Part shown: piece by piece, positions 26,915 to 37,986 of the stretch | Layout: the number at the start of each line of letters is the position of its first letter | How positions within the stretch are numbered: position 1 is the first letter of the stretch | From: Isoalcanivorax indicus | Lineage (GTDB): Bacteria; Pseudomonadota; Gammaproteobacteria; Pseudomonadales; Alcanivoracaceae | Length of the DNA: 64,000 bases | Direction: 5' to 3' | NCBI RefSeq assembly: GCF_003259185.1 | Contig: NZ_QGMP01000001.1 | Coordinates: forward strand, 2,356,001 to 2,420,000 | Program-made: the position numbers and the translations under genes | Notes under the pieces: model-generated | The model's input: the letters and a program-made list of their open reading frames with translations, nothing else | Databases searched by the model: none | What the model was told of the DNA's origin: nothing

Positions 26915-29900
26915 TCAGCAGCCATCAGGCGGGCCGCAGCCATCGCAACCGCAACCACCCGGGTTGGGCGGGGCACTGGGCGCCGGACGGCTGCCGACAC
27001 CGCCCCCGCCGCTACCACCACCCCAACCGCCACCGGCACCCCCACCGATGCTGCCGCCAGAACAGCTGTTACGCTGCCGCCCGCTGATGCTGCTGGAAGC
27101 GCTCGTAGACACCCGCTCACCATTGGCGCACTCGTATTCACACGTCACCCGGGGGCGCAGCGGAGTGGGGTTACGGCAATTGCTGCCTGATGTGGAGACC
27201 TGCTGCGACATGAGTCCGTACAGTGCCATCTGACGACTGGCAGCCAGGCTGCGATCCTCCAGCAGCACCGAGGCGATCTCGTTGCTGGTCTGGCCAACAT
27301 CCTGCAATGCGGTCACGCGATAGGGCATCACCACCACCTGCCCGGCTTCCAACTCGGCCGGGGGCGTCGTCATAAACTCCAGGCGATACCACTCGTTGCT
27401 CAGGTTCAGATCCGCCTGCACGTTCTCCGCGCGGATCAGGCCGTAGTTGGTCAAGCGGAGTTCGCCCTGGAACACATCGCCTTCCCGCATGGGCGGCAGC
27501 TGCACGCTGGCCGGTTCCATCACCACCACGGCGGCGGGCACATTGGTTTCAAACACGGCGCGCAGCACGATGTCGTACTGGTCCTGAAGGGTAATTTCCT
27601 CAACCGACCACTCGATGGTCACCAGCTGATTCAGCAGGAAGACGTCCTGATTGCCGGTGACGCCGGGGCGCACCCAGATATGCCCCGATCGAGCCTCACG
27701 ATTTGGTGCGCTGGCGCGGTAGTAGTACTGCCCCACCGGCAGGTCATCGAATTCCGCCAGGCCGAAGCTGTCTGTGGTGGCCTGGTAGGTCTCGCTGAGC
27801 ACATTGACGTTCTGCAAGCTGATGCGCGCGCCTTCCAGTCCGGGAATCGGATTGCCGTATTCATCCAGTGTGGCGGTGTAGATATCCGAGGCATGGAAAA
27901 TAAAGCCGCCGGTATCCGCGTTGGTGACTACCACATAGACAGGAATATCGAACGGCGCCAGATTATCGCCGGTGATCCGCAGGCGGTATTCGTACTCGCC
28001 TTCACCCACCAGTTCGCCAGGGTTGGCCGACACGGTAATGCCCAGGCTGCTGCCCGCTTCCAGTGCGGCCGGCAAATGGGCCACTGCACTGATCCAGGCG
28101 GGCGCACTGCCGCTGCCAGAGGTGTTAACCAGGCTCACACGTGGATTGGCCAGCGCGCCGTGCCCCATGTTGGTCACCAGCATCTGTTCGCTGGTGTATT
28201 CCCCGGCGCGGGTGCCCAACTGCAAATAGGGCCGGCCTGCCCGCAGCGCCGGGGCCGAGGCGACAATCTGGTAACTCAGGTTGATGGACGACAAACGCTG
28301 GCCTGTATGGTCACGCAACACCAGCGGAATCTGGCCCTGAGCCCCCGGGCTGTCGCTCGCGGTAGCGTACAGGGTCCAGCGATGCCGCTCGCCCGGCGCC
28401 AGCGTGATCGGTTCACCCAGTTCCAGGCTGACGCCATCGGGAATGCCACTGCCGATCTGCCAGTGCAGGCCTTCCACGGTTTCGGTGCCGACGTTGCGCA
28501 ACTCCACCGGAATGGCCTGCCGGTAGTCACGCGGCAGATTGCCTTGCAGGCGCGTGGGCTGCACGGCGATACCGCCCACCGTGAAGGTGTGCTCGCTGCT
28601 GCGCAGTGCGCTGCCGGGATAAATGGCCGATACCGTATAAACACCGGCATCCTGAAGCGTGGGCCGGAAACGATAGCTGAAGCGGCCCTGCGCATCCGTG
28701 GTGACGGTGCGCACACGTTCGAAGCCATTGTTGTCCAGCACCAGTTGCACGGGCACATCGGCCAGGGCCGCGCCTGAGTTTTCTGACCAGGCATCACCCT
28801 GAATCAGTACCTCGTTGTCTTCACCTTCCACCCAGGTCAGTGCGGTCGGGGTCAGGGTATCGATACGCGGCTGATACGGCAGATCCCGCGTCGACACCTG
28901 ACGGGAGGCGCGCATGCCCGGTGCCATGACACTGACCAGGCCCTGATGACGATGCTCGGTGGCCGTAATATCCAGCACCACACGCACATCGTCCTGAGTA
29001 ATAGCGGCGGTGCTGATTTCCAGCGCGGAGGACACGAACTCCTCACCGGGATAGACCCTCGCCACCGTCACGCCGTCGGTGCGTGTCACAACATTACCCG
29101 TGGCCAGATGCACAGGCTGGCGCATCAGCAGGCTGTCATCGTCTACGTCGCGCAGCTCGATAAAGGCGGTTTGCGAGGGGCGGCTGCCGTTGTGGCGTGC
29201 CGTTTCCACTTCCACCGGCAACGCGCCCGGGTTGCGCAGCACCAGCCGCAGTGTGCCCTGCGAGACCTTCTGCAGGCCCGCCACTTCGACATCCGCCTGG
29301 TAGCGGCGCGCCTCCACCGGCACATCGGCGGCAAACGGCATATGCAACCGGGTGCCGTCAGCCAGTGTTGCGGTGATCATCGCCTGCACAGTGGTGGTGC
29401 CCGGGGTCAGACCTTCGGCAGCGGCCAGTGGCAGGGCCAACTCTGCTGTATCGCCCGGCACCAGGGTGCTGACACGGTCTGTGGCCTCGGTGGCATCGTG
29501 CAGCCAGGCGGTCACCGCCGTCACCGGAGCAGGCCCACGATGGCTGACACGCAACGGCACACGGTTGTGAATGCGATCCCCCAGCGGCCCGGACATCTCG
29601 CCCAGGGTGATACGCAGATCCGGCACTTGCCACTCACGCGCGCGCAACACCTCTCCGTCTTGCGTACGCGCTTCGATACGGTAACGACGCCCCTGCGGAT
29701 CAGGCTGATAGTCTTCGTCGGTTACGGTGTACTGGCCCTGCCCGGCCACCAGGCCTCCCGGCGGGGTCAGCGGCCGATCACTCGCGCCGGTCAACACATG
29801 GTAGCTGTGCACCGCTTCGCTATCGTGGCGCCAGTGCAACGTCAGACGATCACCGTCGCGATGTGCCTCCACGTCGGCCAGCGGCAATACGGCGTCGCTC

Positions 29901-32900
29901 ACATGCACGGGCTCACTGAGCGGGGAGATATTGCCGGCCGCATCTTCCGCCGCCACCTGGTAGTAGCGGGTCAGTTCGCTGGGCTGCGGGTCCTGCCAGG
30001 TGGTGTCGGCCGGGGTGGCCACCAGCGCGTCTTCATCCGGCAGCGCCTCGCCTTGCAACGGCGTCGCCAGACGGTAGACGCGATAGGTCGCGACCGAAGC
30101 AGGCTCGGCATGCGTCCAGGTCAGTTCCACGCCGGTGTCCTGCACCGTAGCGTCCAGGCCTTCCGGCGCCTGCGGTGGTGTCGCATCGGCGTCCACCGAC
30201 ACTTCGTTACTGCGGCCACTTTCGGCTTCGTCATCCCCCACCTGACGCAAGGTCGCCACGGCGTAGATGTAAGTGCCTTCCTGCAAGCCGTCGCGGTCTG
30301 CGGCGGCAAAGCCATGCGCGCCGGTATCGCGCCAGGCCGCCGTGTCGGCGGGTAGATCCAGCACCGCCACCGCTGCCGACTCACCGGGCCCGCGCCGGAA
30401 CACGCGCACGCCATGGTTTTCCCCATCCAGCGTCCAGGACAGGGCAATCTCGCCACCTGCCCGAGCATGGCCCACCAGATCGCGGGGGGCCTCGAAGGGC
30501 GGCAGATCACCCTGATAGACCTGGAAGGCATTGTGGGCCGTTATACGCTCGGAGCTGTTACCCAGCGCGTCTTCCGCCTGCCAGGTGAACGACAAGCGCT
30601 GCACCGCAGGATCGCCTGCACTGTCCAGCCCGGCCTCAGCGGGCAGGTCAAAGGTGCCGGACCAGTGGCGGCGGCCGGTGTGCGGATCAATTTCCGAGAG
30701 CAGCGACAGGCCCGACGCGTAACCGCTAACGGGCACATCATCAATATGCGGCACCAGCACCGGCTCACCCACCAGTTCAGCGTCCGCCGCTGCGGTGACC
30801 AGCACCCGATTCAGACCGCCGCTGTCGGACGGATTGTTGTCAATCGGGGAGCCCGGCATGACCTGCAAGGTATCCAGTGCCGGGCCATCCGTGTCGATCC
30901 ACGGCGCGTTGTCGCTGTAGGTGAGCGCTGCACGGTTACCGATGACATCCACCGCCGTGCTGGACACCGTGACGCGACCGGATGGCGTATGCGGGTGCAC
31001 GGTGATATGGCCGTGGTACCGTCGATCGTTTTGCGCATCACGTTGCAGCGTAACGGGAATGGGCACCAGACCTTCGATCAGCAGCGCGGTGTACGGCACC
31101 GCTCGCAACGGTTCGGAGAACAGCAAACTCACATCCAGTCGGCCAACACCAATGCGCTGTGTCTCCGGATCGTGCGCGCCTTGCGGCGTGTAGGTGACCG
31201 CCTCCAGCGTGGGCGGGGTGCCATCAGCCACCGCCTGAACCGGCGACGTGGGCGCGCTTTCAAGCCCGGTAATGCCGACCGCCGTCACCCGGTAGAAGTA
31301 GGTGTCATCAAACGGCGGGATATCGGCCAGCTCGTTGCGCGTAATGGGCTGCGCATTCACTTTTGTGGCCGCCTGCAAGGGCATGTCCGCCGTCATGGCG
31401 CGGTAGACATTGAAACCGGCAATGCTGTCGGTCTGGCCGATCCAGGCCAGATCCACCTGGCGGCCGGGGCGCGAGCGCGCGGTGAGACCGGAGGGTCGAT
31501 CCGGCACCACGGAATCCAGCGTCACCACCACTACTTCCGAAGGCTCACCAAATTGCGTGCGGTTGGCATAACGCGAACGCACACTGATCTGGTTTTCGCC
31601 CTCCTGCAACAGGATCTCGCCCCGGTATTCACCGCGGCTGTCGAGCGGTTGCGCCGTAATCTGGTCAGCACCGTTCACCTGCACGGTGACGACCGTACCG
31701 GCCTCACCCGCCAACCGCAGTGCAATCTGCTCGTCTGCGGTCATCAGGCCATTGCTGGGCGCAGTAATCATGGCGGGCTCTGCCGGGTCCAGCAGAATAC
31801 TCACTGGCCAGGTGTGCTCGCTCACATTGCCCAGCGTGTCCGTGGCACTGACACGCAGAAGCTGTTCGCCATCCTCGAAGTTCGGGGTCGACACACTGAT
31901 ACGGTACTCCGGCCCGCTGCGCGCGGTGCCCAGCGCCGTCTCCCCGAACCAGGCGGCGATACTCGCCACACCGGATTCATCTTGCGCGGTAAAGCGCAGC
32001 GTGCCGCGACGGGTGATGACCAACCCCGGCTGCAATGCCTCCGCATCAAAGAAGGCACTGGTGATTTCCGGCCCGTCTGTATCTTCTTCCGGCGTGACGG
32101 CGATGGAATTCACGACCGGATTGATGCCGCCCGACAGGTTCTCAGCCGCCACGGCCAGGTAGTAGGTGCGGTCATTCTGCAAACCCGTCACGGTGGCCTG
32201 AACGCGGTTTGCCGCCACCGTCAGCACCGGCGTGGCTTCGGCTATATCGGTGAAGGCCGCATCCGCCACATAAATGCGCTGGCGCGCCACCAGGTCACCG
32301 GGTTCAGTGGGCTGCCATTGCAGGATGGCCCGCGACATGCCCGGTACACCCTCGGTCAGCACGGGGTTGGCCAATAGCGTGACGCCCGGATTGGTGCGCG
32401 ACGGTGAAGCGTTGCCATCATGATCCACAGCCGTGACCGCCACATCATGCCGTGTTGCCGCCGCAAGCCCGTCGATCAGCAGGGACGTTTCTGACGTTTC
32501 GGCATGCAGTTCGCCGCCCAGGTAAACCCGATAGTGTTTCAGGTCGCCATCTGTGTCTGCAGAGGGGGCCCAGCTGACCAGCAACGCGTCATGCCGACTT
32601 TCCACCTGCAACACGCCCGGCCGCTCCGGCGGACGAATATCCACCGGTGTGGCGCCCACCGACTGCACCTGCGAATCCAGGAAACCGTGGGTGTCCACCG
32701 CAACCACCGCGACAAATACCGGCAGGTTGCGCGGCAAACCGGTCAGGCGATACTCACGCGCGCCTGCTGGCAAGCTGGTCACATACTCAGCTTGTGCAAT
32801 GTCCGTAAAACCTGCTGCGGCGCGATAGATACGGTACTGCACCACCGTGCTGCTCTGCCCGGCTTCGTCATAACCCGCCCAGGACAGCCCCACATCTGTG

Positions 32901-35900
32901 CCCCGCCCCTCGGGCTCAACACTGACCGCAACCGGCGCGGGAGGCTCATTGTCATAACGCACGGTGACCGTGACCGGTTCGCTGAGGTTGCCCGCCCGGT
33001 CCATGGCCCGGAATACCAGCTCGTTCGGGCCCGGCTCCAGATGCACAGTGTAAGACCACTGCTCCGACTCACCGTGGCCCACCACCGTTTCGGCGCCCGC
33101 GCCCATCACGATAGCGGCGTAGGCTTCGCGCGTTCCGGTAAGTTGCAGCGCTTCGTCCGTTACGGACACCGGCACCGGATCGATCACCGGCGGCGGTGGC
33201 GGTGTAGTGTCCAGCGTAAAGGCTGCGGACTGCACGGCACTCTGATTACCCGCAAGATCCTGCAACATCACCGAGATCGAGTATTCGCCCTGTGGCAGGG
33301 AAATGCCTGGCACAAACACCACACCGGCATCCGACACCGCAAGCTGGCCCTGCAACTGCACACCGTCGCGCATCAGACGCACCCAGGACTGACTCAGGCT
33401 CAGGCCGGCCCCGTCCTCGATCGCCAACACTTCGATATAGTCCGGCGCGATATTGATAAAGCCATCCGGCTGCACACCGATAATCTGCGGCGCGGTCGTG
33501 TCACGCAGGAACGCCAGCACCGTTGCAGGCGAAACATTGCCCGCCTGATCCACCGCCGTCAGGCTGAAAGAGTTCATGCCTTCGGTAAGCGGCAATTCCG
33601 TCTGCCAGCTACCGGAGGGCGATGTCGACACAGCCACCTCCCCCAGGAATACGGTGCTGTGCGCCTCCGCAGTGCCTTGCAGCGTCACGGCGGTTTGCGA
33701 TGTGATATTGACCTGACCATCCACCTGCCATTGCGCTACCTGCGGCGCAGGCGGGGGTGTCGTCTTGATCTGCACGGTGGTCTGGAACACATCATCCGGC
33801 TGGCCAGGCTGACCATCACCGGACTGATCCATGCCGTGGCCGGATTCCGACAGCAAGCCGGGGCCTACGCTGAGCAGGTACTCGCCTTCGGCTGTCAAGG
33901 ACGAGATCAAATGGAAGCGGTACCGCAGGGTGGACAACCGCTCTGCATGAGATAACGAGGCAACCCCATCAATACGAAGCTGACCCTGAGAAGCCGAGGT
34001 CAAATCCAGTGGCTTGTTGAAACGCACATCCAGATATGTCACGGGGCCCGCTGTTACCGGCGAACCTGCCACTCCAGTGACGTGAAGCAGCGATTGAGGG
34101 TCCTCAACATGGATAATTGCCTCCTCGATCTGCGAGGCCAACCAACCGGATCGGTACACACGAGCGCGCACCTGAAGCAGCTCATCCATGCCTATTTCGA
34201 ACGGCTGTTGATATATCGATGATTCAGATGTGGGGTCACTGCCATCCAGGGTATAGCGGATAACCCCTTCACCCGAGGGTTCAGAAATCGAGAGCTGTTG
34301 CGGCGTGAAGTAGCGATCCGACGGCAGAGAAAAGACCGGGGATTCAGCAGTGCCCCAGGAAAAAAGCACATGGTCACTGATTCGGTTAGCCTGACCATCC
34401 GGGTTCTGAACGGGATGATAGGGGCCACTGGGGTGACCCCAATCAACGGTGCGGGCGTCAACCTGAGCGCTGGCTGATTCTGCATAGACACCACCACCAT
34501 TGTTAGCTATCAAGCATTGATCAAGAGTTACCGGCGCCCCTGCATTATAAACGGCCCAAGTCTGAGCATGAGTTATCTCGCAGCCTTTAACCAGTGGCGA
34601 GGAGGAGCCTGACAACCACAAGCCATACCCCTGAGCAGTCGTATTGTTCGAGCCCTGCCCCGCATATCGAATACGCACATGCTCCAGCTCCGGGGACGCC
34701 GTTCTGATCCGCACCGCTCCCCGATGAGCAGTACTACCTGTTGAGGTTGCCTGCCCCCCCCCATACTCTACCGTCACATAACGTAACAACCCGGAGCTTC
34801 CATTATGGAAATCAATATGGCCCCAATCTCCTTGTTCCGGGACCTCTGAAGAAGAAGTAAAAACAACACGCCCTTCCTCATTTCCACCATCAGCAATCAG
34901 GCTGCCGTATACATCCAGATAGGTCCAGCGGTCATTTCCATAAACGGTGACGCCTGGACGAATCGACAATACTGCGGTTGCACGAATCACCATTCTTCCG
35001 GTCAGACTAACGTCTGAGTCCCAGGTAACCTCAGCGTCAATAGTGCCTTGTATTTCAAGTGCATCTCGCCGACCGTTGCCTGTGTAGGTATTCCCCAGGA
35101 TCACCGGCGCATGGCTGGAAGAATAATTAACCCATCCAACGCTGGCCGAGTTGACAACCTCATTATCCCTGAACGTAAAACTGCCAGTGGATTCTGAATA
35201 CAGCCCATAGGTTTGGGCGCCCTCGATAACACTATGCTGGATAATCGGCGCGCCGCTTCCTGACAACCACAATCCATACCCCTGAGCAGCGGTATTATTC
35301 GGACCCTGCCCCGCATATCGAATATGCACATGCTCCAGCTCCGGGGACGCTGTTCTGATCCGCACCGCCCCCCGATGAGCAGTGCTACCTGTTGAGGTTG
35401 CCTGCCCACCGCCATACTCTACCGTCACATAACGTAACAACCCAGAGCTGCCATTACGGAAATCAATGTACCCCCAATCTCCTCGTGAGGGAACTTCAAA
35501 AGAAGAGGTAAAAATAATACGCCCTTCCTCATCTTCCCCATCAGCAGTCAGGCTGCCGTATACATCCAGATAGGTCCAGTGGTCATTCCCGTATACGGTG
35601 ACGCCTGGACGAATCGACAATGCTCCGGATGCACCAACGATAACCCTGCCGACGAGCCGGACATCCGAGTCCCAAACAACCTCCGCATCAATAGCGCCTT
35701 GCACCTCAAGCGCATCACGCCGACCGTTTCCAGCATAGGCATTACCCAGGATCATCGGCGCATGGCCGGAAGAATAATTAACCAACCCAACGCTGGCCGA
35801 GCTGATAACCTCATTATCCCTGAACGTAAAACTGCCAGTGGATTCTGAATACAGCCCATAGGTTTGGGCGCTCTCGATAACGCTATGCTGGATGATCGGC

Positions 35901-37972
35901 GCGCCGCTTCCTGACAACCACAATCCATACCCCTGAGCAGCTGTATTGTTCGAACCCTGCCCCGCATATCGAATATGCACATGCTCCAGCTCCGGGGAGG
36001 CCGTTCTGATACGCACCGCTCCCCGATGAGCAGTGCTACCGGTTGTGAGTGCCTGCCCACCGCCATACTCCACCGTCACATAACGCAACAACCCAGAGCT
36101 GCCATTATGGAAATCAATGTACCCCCAATCCCCTCGTGATGGCACCTCAGAAGAAGAGGTAAAAACGATACGCCCATCCTCATTTTCACCATCAGCAATG
36201 AGGCTGCCATATACATCCAGATAGGCCGAACGGTTATTCCCGTATACGGTGACGCCTGGACGAATCGACAACACTCCGGATGCACCAACAATAACCCTGC
36301 CGACGAGCCGGACATCCGAATTCCAGACAACCTCCGCATCAATAGTGCCTTGCACCTCAAGCGCATCACGCCGACCGTTGCCAGCGTAGGCATTTCCCAG
36401 AATCACCGGCGCATGGCTGGAAGAATAATTAACCAACCCAACGCTGGCCGAGTAGATAACCTCATTATCCCTGAACGTAAAACTGCCAGTGGATTCTGAA
36501 TACAGCCCATAGGTTTGGGCGCTCTCGATAACGCTATGCTGGATGATCGGCGCGCCGCTTCCTGACAACCACAATCCATACCCCTGAGCAGCTGTATTGT
36601 TCGAACCCTGCCCCGCATATCGAATATGCACATGCTCCAGCTCCGGGGAGGCCGTTCTGATACGCACCGCTCCCTGATGAGCTGAGCTGCCTGTTGTGAG
36701 TGCCTGCCCGCCGCCATACTCCACCATCACATAACGTAACAGCCCGGAGCTACCATTCTGGAAATCAATATGCCCCCAATCTCCTCGTAACGGAATTTCG
36801 GAATCTGACGTAAAAACGATGCGACCAACGTCACTTTGTGCACTCGCCGTCAAGTTTCCACTTACACTCAAGTTCACGCTTCGTGCTGTCGACTGAATAA
36901 TGCTACCCGCAGCAATATCCAGTGTGCTTTCGGCAGATACCGAAGCAGCAGAGACAAGCCGATACGGCAGAATATGCCCTATGCCCGACCTATCCCATTG
37001 AAGCGTATGGTCCGAAAGATTGCCGCCAAGGCCAGCCCTTGCCTGATAACCCAGCGCTTCACCCCAGATTCGCTGCCCGGATTCCTCACGATAAGGCTCA
37101 ATCAGAAAATCTACGATCTCACCCTGCGTCGTGCTGAGAGTGGACTGGCCTGACCAGGTTCCGTCGATCCAGGTTTGGTAACTACCACCTTCTGCGCGAT
37201 GCATCACTCGAACCCGGCTGTATCCGCTAGGCAGGGAGAAGCGCAGGGATATGCCCCCTGCCGTGGCGACGGTGTGCAGACCGGAGACCACAGCAGACGA
37301 CGGAGAGACAGGAACGGCCAGGGTTTCCGTATGCTGATAACCATTGTCCCCGACAATACTCACAGAGATATCGTGAGCTTGCTCTTCGGCGACCAGCTCC
37401 ATCCTGACGCGGCCATTGATAAGCCTGCCGCGCTGCTGGCCGTCCACGAAAACAGTGCCGTCGAATACCGGCATACCGTTTGCATCCACAATATCGCCAT
37501 ACAGGCGATAGGTGCCGCCCGGGCTGATATCGCTCTCCAGAATCGTCAACGGTAGTGCCTGCACATCACCCAGTACTCGGTGTTGCAATGGCAGCCCTTT
37601 TTCCGATTCCGCGCAGGCGTATTGCACCCCCAGCCGGTAACGCACGGCTTGAGGATCTTCCGCAAAAAGATGAAAGCCCCCGGCTAAACCTGTCTCCAAC
37701 AGCGTCTCGTGCTGCTGTGGCGGCTCCTCAGGATCTGCTGCCGGAGTTTCATAAACAGCGTAAAGGGAGTACTGCGCACCGGGGTTGCGATCTTGCCAGA
37801 CCACACGGGCGCCACCGGGCTGGTCGGTGTAGAGGACGCCGCCAGCAATCGGTCGGTAATCCGGGTCTTCCGCGCAATTGTCTGTCGCCCAGGCCTGCGG
37901 GCTCAGGCCGACCATCAGCGCGCACGCCGCACCCCACAAAACGTTATTGATCTTCTTCATCTTGTCTTTCAT
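26915..37972 (-). CDS. Giant secreted protein: beta-helix repeats, FN3/Ig-like modules
   Basis: A 3685-aa protein with a Sec signal (NVLWGAACALMVGLSPQAWA). Residues about 330-1150 are parallel beta-helix repeats built on a 217-aa unit containing GDWGHIDF, NGSSGLLRYV and YGLWLSGSGAPIIQHSVIE. About 1195-1275 resembles a chitobiase/Fn3-associated module (IRYTLDGSDPT). From there to about 2700 come serial Ig-like and FN3 domains, then CARDB-like and carboxypeptidase-regulatory-like modules near 3400 (DSFGLAEFDDLPVGQYYYRA). The C-terminus is Ser/Gly-rich and ends in the cysteine cluster GGCGCDGCGPPDGC. No catalytic motif was recognised; it looks like an adhesin or scaffold. It sits between the 1010-aa gene (14-bp gap) and the Rhs gene (15-bp gap). 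Confidence 0.85.
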   Translation of the reverse strand: MKDKMKKINNVLWGAACALMVGLSPQAWATDNCAEDPDYRPIAGGVLYTDQPGGARVVWQDRNPGAQYSLYAVYETPAADPEEPPQQHETLLETGLAGGFHLFAEDPQAVRYRLGVQYACAESEKGLPLQHRVLGDVQALPLTILESDISPGGTYRLYGDIVDANGMPVFDGTVFVDGQQRGRLINGRVRMELVAEEQAHDISVSIVGDNGYQHTETLAVPVSPSSAVVSGLHTVATAGGISLRFSLPSGYSRVRVMHRAEGGSYQTWIDGTWSGQSTLSTTQGEIVDFLIEPYREESGQRIWGEALGYQARAGLGGNLSDHTLQWDRSGIGHILPYRLVSAASVSAESTLDIAAGSIIQSTARSVNLSVSGNLTASAQSDVGRIVFTSDSEIPLRGDWGHIDFQNGSSGLLRYVMVEYGGGQALTTGSSAHQGAVRIRTASPELEHVHIRYAGQGSNNTAAQGYGLWLSGSGAPIIQHSVIESAQTYGLYSESTGSFTFRDNEVIYSASVGLVNYSSSHAPVILGNAYAGNGRRDALEVQGTIDAEVVWNSDVRLVGRVIVGASGVLSIRPGVTVYGNNRSAYLDVYGSLIADGENEDGRIVFTSSSEVPSRGDWGYIDFHNGSSGLLRYVTVEYGGGQALTTGSTAHRGAVRIRTASPELEHVHIRYAGQGSNNTAAQGYGLWLSGSGAPIIQHSVIESAQTYGLYSESTGSFTFRDNEVISSASVGLVNYSSGHAPMILGNAYAGNGRRDALEVQGAIDAEVVWDSDVRLVGRVIVGASGALSIRPGVTVYGNDHWTYLDVYGSLTADGEDEEGRIIFTSSFEVPSRGDWGYIDFRNGSSGLLRYVTVEYGGGQATSTGSTAHRGAVRIRTASPELEHVHIRYAGQGPNNTAAQGYGLWLSGSGAPIIQHSVIEGAQTYGLYSESTGSFTFRDNEVVNSASVGWVNYSSSHAPVILGNTYTGNGRRDALEIQGTIDAEVTWDSDVSLTGRMVIRATAVLSIRPGVTVYGNDRWTYLDVYGSLIADGGNEEGRVVFTSSSEVPEQGDWGHIDFHNGSSGLLRYVTVEYGGGQATSTGSTAHRGAVRIRTASPELEHVRIRYAGQGSNNTTAQGYGLWLSGSSSPLVKGCEITHAQTWAVYNAGAPVTLDQCLIANNGGGVYAESASAQVDARTVDWGHPSGPYHPVQNPDGQANRISDHVLFSWGTAESPVFSLPSDRYFTPQQLSISEPSGEGVIRYTLDGSDPTSESSIYQQPFEIGMDELLQVRARVYRSGWLASQIEEAIIHVEDPQSLLHVTGVAGSPVTAGPVTYLDVRFNKPLDLTSASQGQLRIDGVASLSHAERLSTLRYRFHLISSLTAEGEYLLSVGPGLLSESGHGMDQSGDGQPGQPDDVFQTTVQIKTTPPPAPQVAQWQVDGQVNITSQTAVTLQGTAEAHSTVFLGEVAVSTSPSGSWQTELPLTEGMNSFSLTAVDQAGNVSPATVLAFLRDTTAPQIIGVQPDGFINIAPDYIEVLAIEDGAGLSLSQSWVRLMRDGVQLQGQLAVSDAGVVFVPGISLPQGEYSISVMLQDLAGNQSAVQSAAFTLDTTPPPPPVIDPVPVSVTDEALQLTGTREAYAAIVMGAGAETVVGHGESEQWSYTVHLEPGPNELVFRAMDRAGNLSEPVTVTVRYDNEPPAPVAVSVEPEGRGTDVGLSWAGYDEAGQSSTVVQYRIYRAAAGFTDIAQAEYVTSLPAGAREYRLTGLPRNLPVFVAVVAVDTHGFLDSQVQSVGATPVDIRPPERPGVLQVESRHDALLVSWAPSADTDGDLKHYRVYLGGELHAETSETSLLIDGLAAATRHDVAVTAVDHDGNASPSRTNPGVTLLANPVLTEGVPGMSRAILQWQPTEPGDLVARQRIYVADAAFTDIAEATPVLTVAANRVQATVTGLQNDRTYYLAVAAENLSGGINPVVNSIAVTPEEDTDGPEITSAFFDAEALQPGLVITRRGTLRFTAQDESGVASIAAWFGETALGTARSGPEYRISVSTPNFEDGEQLLRVSATDTLGNVSEHTWPVSILLDPAEPAMITAPSNGLMTADEQIALRLAGEAGTVVTVQVNGADQITAQPLDSRGEYRGEILLQEGENQISVRSRYANRTQFGEPSEVVVVTLDSVVPDRPSGLTARSRPGRQVDLAWIGQTDSIAGFNVYRAMTADMPLQAATKVNAQPITRNELADIPPFDDTYFYRVTAVGITGLESAPTSPVQAVADGTPPTLEAVTYTPQGAHDPETQRIGVGRLDVSLLFSEPLRAVPYTALLIEGLVPIPVTLQRDAQNDRRYHGHITVHPHTPSGRVTVSSTAVDVIGNRAALTYSDNAPWIDTDGPALDTLQVMPGSPIDNNPSDSGGLNRVLVTAAADAELVGEPVLVPHIDDVPVSGYASGLSLLSEIDPHTGRRHWSGTFDLPAEAGLDSAGDPAVQRLSFTWQAEDALGNSSERITAHNAFQVYQGDLPPFEAPRDLVGHARAGGEIALSWTLDGENHGVRVFRRGPGESAAVAVLDLPADTAAWRDTGAHGFAAADRDGLQEGTYIYAVATLRQVGDDEAESGRSNEVSVDADATPPQAPEGLDATVQDTGVELTWTHAEPASVATYRVYRLATPLQGEALPDEDALVATPADTTWQDPQPSELTRYYQVAAEDAAGNISPLSEPVHVSDAVLPLADVEAHRDGDRLTLHWRHDSEAVHSYHVLTGASDRPLTPPGGLVAGQGQYTVTDEDYQPDPQGRRYRIEARTQDGEVLRAREWQVPDLRITLGEMSGPLGDRIHNRVPLRVSHRGPAPVTAVTAWLHDATEATDRVSTLVPGDTAELALPLAAAEGLTPGTTTVQAMITATLADGTRLHMPFAADVPVEARRYQADVEVAGLQKVSQGTLRLVLRNPGALPVEVETARHNGSRPSQTAFIELRDVDDDSLLMRQPVHLATGNVVTRTDGVTVARVYPGEEFVSSALEISTAAITQDDVRVVLDITATEHRHQGLVSVMAPGMRASRQVSTRDLPYQPRIDTLTPTALTWVEGEDNEVLIQGDAWSENSGAALADVPVQLVLDNNGFERVRTVTTDAQGRFSYRFRPTLQDAGVYTVSAIYPGSALRSSEHTFTVGGIAVQPTRLQGNLPRDYRQAIPVELRNVGTETVEGLHWQIGSGIPDGVSLELGEPITLAPGERHRWTLYATASDSPGAQGQIPLVLRDHTGQRLSSINLSYQIVASAPALRAGRPYLQLGTRAGEYTSEQMLVTNMGHGALANPRVSLVNTSGSGSAPAWISAVAHLPAALEAGSSLGITVSANPGELVGEGEYEYRLRITGDNLAPFDIPVYVVVTNADTGGFIFHASDIYTATLDEYGNPIPGLEGARISLQNVNVLSETYQATTDSFGLAEFDDLPVGQYYYRASAPNREARSGHIWVRPGVTGNQDVFLLNQLVTIEWSVEEITLQDQYDIVLRAVFETNVPAAVVVMEPASVQLPPMREGDVFQGELRLTNYGLIRAENVQADLNLSNEWYRLEFMTTPPAELEAGQVVVMPYRVTALQDVGQTSNEIASVLLEDRSLAASRQMALYGLMSQQVSTSGSNCRNPTPLRPRVTCEYECANGERVSTSASSSISGRQRNSCSGGSIGGGAGGGWGGGSGGGGVGSRPAPSAPPNPGGCGCDGCGPPDGC
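34540..36930 (-). repeat. 651-bp tandem repeats inside the giant gene
   Basis: About three and a half copies of a 651-bp (217-codon) unit. The same segment, GDWG(H/Y)IDF-NGSSGLLRYV, starts near 36793, 36142, 35491 and 34840. Long stretches, for example the parts encoding GLWLSGSGAPIIQHSVIE, are nearly identical between copies at the DNA level. The last copy diverges after GLWLSGSSSP, and a degenerate half copy precedes the first. The repeats are less GC-rich than the FN3-coding part of the gene. Confidence 0.85.
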
Positions 37973-37986
37973 CCCCGATATCCCTC

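Noticed and set aside
28946-32377. Long + strand open frames opposite the 3685-aa gene
   Set aside because: They are shadows of a continuous multidomain protein and lack start signals or domains.
34540-36930. CRISPR-like periodic repeats
   Set aside because: The unit is 651 bp, coding and in frame (217 codons), and forms part of a beta-helix protein; there are no short repeats with spacers.
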